From AP-15 sp035538335 (GTDB lineage: Bacteria > Pseudomonadota > Alphaproteobacteria > ATCC43930 > CGMCC-115725), in NCBI GenBank assembly GCA_035538335.1, contig DATLKN010000008.1, forward strand, positions 186,001 to 250,000: a stretch of DNA of 64,000 nt, given 5' to 3'. The position numbers and the translations under genes are program-made. The notes under the pieces were generated by a model. It was not told the origin of the DNA. It ran no database searches and saw only the letters and a program-made list of their open reading frames with translations. Of the stretch, positions 60,625-64,000 are shown one piece after another. How positions within the stretch are numbered: position 1 is the stretch's first letter; each line of letters begins with the position of its first letter.

Positions 60625-60867
60625 ATGCAGCTGACCTACGATCCGCATCACAACGTCGCTTATTTGCGGTTTCGCCAAGCCGCCGGCGCGCAAGTCGAAA
60701 CCATTCGCCTCAGCGACGAGGTGAATGTCGATCTCGCGCCTGACGGGACCGTGTACGGAATCGAGCTGCTCAACGCCAACGTTCAATTGCGGGCGTCCGA
60801 CGGTGGGCACCTTATCGTAGAGCTGGCCGATCGTCGCGTGGAGGTGCCGCTCCCTGAGCTCGCCTGA
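60625..60867 (+). CDS. DUF2283-family small protein (putative antitoxin)
   Basis: An 80-residue protein with MQLTYDPHHNVAYLRFRQAAG and ETIRLSDEVNVDLAPDGTVYGIELLNA, the usual DUF2283 pattern. The family is commonly paired with DUF4258 and is thought to neutralise it. ATG 60625 has GGAG about 6 bases upstream. The partner order here is DUF4258 then DUF2283. Confidence 0.78.
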   Translation: MQLTYDPHHNVAYLRFRQAAGAQVETIRLSDEVNVDLAPDGTVYGIELLNANVQLRASDGGHLIVELADRRVEVPLPELA

Positions 60868-60928
60868 AGGCCGAGACGCAGCGCCGACACGCGGGGTGAG
60901 CTGACCTACGTCTCGTGCGGCCCCGTCA

Positions 60929-61997
60929 CTAATCGTTTTCGCCGCATTGGTTCCGCTGTTGCCGGCCGCTGTGCGGCAACGCATCGACGAATACCAGGCC
61001 GCCGGGGTTGGTGAGACCCGTCACGATCGGCGTGACGACCCCCGTGGTCATGTCGAGCGTGCCGACAAACGGGCCTCCATCCGCGGCGGTGTAGACCGCA
61101 CCGGGCGCGAAAGTCTTCTTGTGCAGCGCGTATACGGTATTCGCGCCCTTGTCGGCAAAGAGGATGAACCCCTCGGTCGAAGTGGCGAAGGCGGTATCGT
61201 CGGTTTCGACCGCCGTTGGTCCCGAATTGCTCTCAAAGCTGAGCGGCAGGCGCGACACCTGCTGGTTCGGCCCGCCAGGGTCAGTGACGATGATCAGCTC
61301 CTGGTCAGCCTGGCTGTCGAGCACGATATCGCCGACGAGATCAAGGGTCATCGAATCCGGGTCTTGCAGATTAAGCTGCACGGTGGCATCGGTCGGTATT
61401 TCGATCGCGCCCGCGGTGCTCGGCAGCACCGGGGTGACCGCAACGGTGCTGCCGTTGAGACTGGCGCTGACGATCGCCGGCCCGGTATTCGGATTGTTGG
61501 CGGGGTTGGACGCGCTGATGAAGACTTGGCAATGGCGAAAGACGATGTCGTCGTAGCCACCGCCATGCGGCGTCGGGCTTGCGAAGAGGTAAGTCTTTTG
61601 CCGCCGGCTCGAGGCATCGATGATTACAAGGCGCGAATTGGCGTCTTCGTTCTGCAGCGTCCAGATTGCATTTCGTCGCGGGATCGACTTTCAATCCGTC
61701 GTTGTGACCGAGCACGGTATAGACATGCTCGACGTTTCCGAACGCGTCGTATTCAACGACTTGGCTCGATAAGCCGTCCGAACCGTCCGGCGCGTGGCCG
61801 TCCCCATATCCGACGAAGACGTCGCTGCCCAAACCGGCAATCGAATCGGGCGCGCTAAGGCCGTTTGGAGCCGTCGCGAAAGTGCTCAAGACGTATGGCG
61901 GCGTCGCCGTCGGGGTCGCTCCATAGGCCGGGGCGCAGATGATCCCAAGCTCAACCGGAATTGCCAGTTGGAGCAGGTATCGGGACGACTTCCTCAT
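60929..61997 (-). pseudogene. Exported beta-propeller protein with frameshift
   Basis: The start is MRKSSRYLLQLAIPVELGIICAPAYG (signal). The mature part shows GHNDGLKVDPATK in the first frame. After base 61670 the frame must shift by one base: the sequence then continues as IWTLQNEDANSRLVIIDASS, TPHGGGYDDIVF, NPANNPNTGPAIVSASLNGS and NLQDPDSMTLDLVGD to a stop at 60929. The joined protein would be about 355 residues of a family of NHL/SMP-30-like secreted repeat proteins. Whether the extra base is real or a sequencing error cannot be told here. It ends 61 bases from the DUF2283 gene. Confidence 0.75.
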
Positions 61998-62138
61998 TGC
62001 CTTCGCGCTCCTATCTTGACCCGAGAGATGCCGGAGTCGAAAGCTACCGTCCGGTTAAACTCCTACGGCGCCGTTACGGCAGGGTGAAATTTTCGTTTCA
62101 GGATTCGCTGCGGGAGAAGGCTCGTCAGAGGCGCTCGC

Positions 62139-63713
62139 TTAGCCGCCATTGAGCATTCGCCGGGTCATTTCCTCGACGGGCGCGAAATCGTCGGTGAACA
62201 CGACCGTACCGGGCGGCACGTAGACATCGGTCAATTGCGTCGCAGCGCGCCGCGCCAACCGGTCTACTACCTGATTGTCGGCGAAATCTTGTAGCCGCGC
62301 GCGAATGGCGGATCTCGGCGTTGCCGTTGCAAAAGCGAGCAGCATCCAGCTCCCGTGACCGGATGAGAGGACCGCAACCGATGGAAAGACCCGCTTCAAG
62401 GTCGCGACCGTCGAGGCCAGCAATTCTTGTGCTGGGCTGTCGTCGAAGAGATTCATCATCAATAAGCCGCCGCGGGTCATATGCTCGCTTACCGTCGTGA
62501 AGAACTCGACGGTGACGAGGTAAAACGGGATGTAGGGCCCGCCCTGGTAGAGATCGACCTGCACGAGGTCGTAGTGGCCTCGGTCTTGTGCCAGCCAGGG
62601 GCGCGCATCGGCAATGTGGATGTGGAGCCGCTTGTCCCGCGGGTTCAAGCCGAAGAAGCGAATGGCGGCTTCGACGACTTTCGGGTCGATCTCCACCGCA
62701 TCGACATCGATGTCGGGGGCGGTGACGCGGGTCGCGCGGATCGAGCCACCGCCGCCCATGCCCAGCACCAGCAGCCGCTTCGCCGGCGCCAGCAGCGGCC
62801 CCAAGGCGAAGTCGTCGTAGTAGTGGCCCGTCCACACGCTCTCGAGGTTGTGGATAGTGTGCACGCCCATGCTGTCGTTCAGCTTCAACAGCAGCAGCCG
62901 GCCGTTGCGGACGATGCGCACCAGGTTGTAGGGCGACTCGGTCGCCCAAAGGGTGTCCCGCGGCCAGCTCGCCGACGGCACGAACGGCAATGCCGCCGCC
63001 AAAAGCCCGAGCGCCGGCAATACGATCCGCAGGTGCCGCGTCAATCCCGCGGCCGCGGTCAGCGCAGACAATATGCAGATCGCCTCCAACGTGATCTGTG
63101 TGCCGAGCCGCGGCACCAGCAAAAAGCTCGTCGCGAGCACGCCGGCGATGCCGCCGATCGTCGAGATCGCATAGACCTTGCCCGCCGCCGCCCCGATCCG
63201 CCCGGAACGCGCCAGCAGGCGAATGAGGAAGGGACCGGCCGCCGCCATCGCCGTCATCGGCGGCGCAAAGACGAGGAGGCTGGCGAGCATGGTCCCGGCG
63301 AAGTCGCCAAGGCGCGCCAAGCCGTGCAGCAGCGGGTGAACCGCGAACAGCACGCCCAGCTGATAAAGCGCCCCGGCGAGGATGATGAGGTAGAGCGAGA
63401 GGTCGGTCCGCCGGCGGTCGGCGAGCCAGCCGCCGAGCCCGTAGCCCAGCGCGAGCGCCGCCATGACCACCGAGATCATGCTGCCCCAAACGTAGATCGA
63501 GTAGCCGAAATAGGGGGCGTACAGCCTGAACGCGACCAGCTCCTGCGCCATGATCGTGGCGCCGGTCAACAGCGGCGTGGCGAGCCACAGCGCCACGCGC
63601 GGGCGGCGCACACCGGCACGCGCCGAATCAGGCTCCGTGACGGCGCCGTGCGATGGTGCCGCCGGATGTTCCGGCGATTTGCGGCCCGTCGCCCCCGCCT
63701 CGGCGGACGACAT
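62139..63713 (-). CDS. Fused membrane protein/spermidine-synthase-like protein
   Basis: A 524-residue protein. About residues 40-250 form six to eight helices (MISVVMAALALGYGLGGWLAD, VYAISTIGGIAGVLATSFLL), followed by a SpeE-like domain: KRLLVLGMGGGGSIRATRVTAPDIDVDAVEIDPKVVE, ADARPWLAQDRGHYDLVQVD and TVEFFTTVSEHMTRGGLLMMNLF. It closely matches the two separate genes at 55625-57207 in domain content. Start is ATG 63713. The N-terminal basic segment (RRPRVALW) orients it in the membrane. Polyamine involvement is unproven. Confidence 0.85.
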   Translation of the reverse strand: MSSAEAGATGRKSPEHPAAPSHGAVTEPDSARAGVRRPRVALWLATPLLTGATIMAQELVAFRLYAPYFGYSIYVWGSMISVVMAALALGYGLGGWLADRRRTDLSLYLIILAGALYQLGVLFAVHPLLHGLARLGDFAGTMLASLLVFAPPMTAMAAAGPFLIRLLARSGRIGAAAGKVYAISTIGGIAGVLATSFLLVPRLGTQITLEAICILSALTAAAGLTRHLRIVLPALGLLAAALPFVPSASWPRDTLWATESPYNLVRIVRNGRLLLLKLNDSMGVHTIHNLESVWTGHYYDDFALGPLLAPAKRLLVLGMGGGGSIRATRVTAPDIDVDAVEIDPKVVEAAIRFFGLNPRDKRLHIHIADARPWLAQDRGHYDLVQVDLYQGGPYIPFYLVTVEFFTTVSEHMTRGGLLMMNLFDDSPAQELLASTVATLKRVFPSVAVLSSGHGSWMLLAFATATPRSAIRARLQDFADNQVVDRLARRAATQLTDVYVPPGTVVFTDDFAPVEEMTRRMLNGG

Positions 63714-63737
63714 CGGATCGCCGGGCGAGGCCGTCGG

Positions 63738-64000
63738 CTAATTGCCGTTCAAGACATACGGCAAAATCGCGATCACTTGGCCGGTCGTTTGGTCCAATGT
63801 CATGACGTCGGACAACCCGACCGACCCGTCTCCCCAGTTGACCGTCGCAAAAAGCGCGAGGTTGCCGTTCGTCGCCGTGACGCGATGCGTGAAGGTCTGG
63901 TTCGGCGCGACCGTCGGGGTCATGGTTTTGATGAGTTTCCCGTTTTCCATGAAGAGGCTGATCGTCGGCATGAGGTTGTTGGCGGAAACGTTGGTGACCT
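63738..64000 (-). CDS. Secreted-type protein, C-terminal part (start outside window)
   Basis: The reading frame continues past base 64000 on the minus strand; an ATG at 63971 is internal or coincidental. Visible sequence includes NQTFTHRVTATNGNLALFATVNWGDG and TLDQTTGQVIAILPYVLNGN at the end. The pattern suits a repeat protein like the frameshifted gene at 60929, but a family cannot be assigned from this fragment. It precedes the fused spermidine-synthase-like gene by 24 bases on the same strand. Confidence 0.55.
   Translation of the reverse strand, partial: VTNVSANNLMPTISLFMENGKLIKTMTPTVAPNQTFTHRVTATNGNLALFATVNWGDGSVGLSDVMTLDQTTGQVIAILPYVLNGN

Overview
The window is a high-GC, gene-dense chromosomal segment from an alphaproteobacterium. 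The evidence is the glyA-nrdR-ribD order, the ribE-ribH-nusB and rpmF-plsX-fabH-ihfA-merR runs, a bamE gene divergent from a ubiquinol-cytochrome c chaperone gene, and frequent GTG starts with 4-base ATGA/GTGA overlaps. The sequence alone does not fix the genus. No rRNA, CRISPR array, transposase or phage gene was seen. One tRNA (Pro, anticodon GGG) is present.

Layout: (1) 1-5743, housekeeping: glyA (3' part), nrdR, ribD, an LLM-type flavin oxidoreductase, a LOG-family protein, ribE, ribH and nusB. (2) 5903-9343: an MFS transporter and a K+-independent proton-pumping pyrophosphatase. (3) 9404-15414: a CcdA-like thiol electron carrier and an unknown exported protein run toward a nine-gene minus-strand cluster of exported or membrane proteins rich in Cys, Met and His. 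The cluster includes a cupredoxin, two TlpA-like thioredoxins, a DUF411 protein and a CCCxC protein. It looks like an envelope copper and thiol-redox module, and several of its members are not recognised. (4) 15529-20579: bamE, the bc1 chaperone, DUF177-rpmF-plsX-fabH, ihfA, merR and tRNA-Pro. (5) 20611-27027: a polysaccharide-deacetylase-fold hydrolase, a secreted beta-helix protein, a winged-helix/TPR regulator, a methyltransferase and a thiamine-diphosphate enzyme. (6) 27254-36495: a complete MdtABC-type RND efflux operon with its outer-membrane channel. (7) 36587-40789: a polar amino acid ABC uptake operon with RidA and a DUF1989 protein.

(8) 40868-52930 is accessory metabolism: a decayed MFS gene, a DUF992 protein, hyuA, DoxX, an MFS carrier, a tannase-family esterase, an SDR, a second thiamine-diphosphate enzyme, a 2-hydroxyacid dehydrogenase and a GIY-YIG protein. 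(9) 53002-64000 holds a molybdopterin oxidoreductase, a two-gene split spermidine-synthase-like system, hyuB, a HEPN-like protein translationally coupled to a DUF4258/DUF2283 pair, a frameshifted beta-propeller gene and a fused membrane/spermidine-synthase-like gene. Genes at about 55.6-57.2 kb and 59.0-60.9 kb are visibly less GC-rich than the rest, which suggests acquired DNA.

Short inverted-repeat elements of several related types are scattered between genes. One of them supplies the stop codon of one gene and the ribosome-binding region of the next. The strongest candidates for undescribed biology are the copper/thiol cluster (9.4-15.4 kb) and the HEPN-DUF4258-DUF2283 operon (59.0-60.9 kb). 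Family names come from reading the protein sequences. No database search was run.
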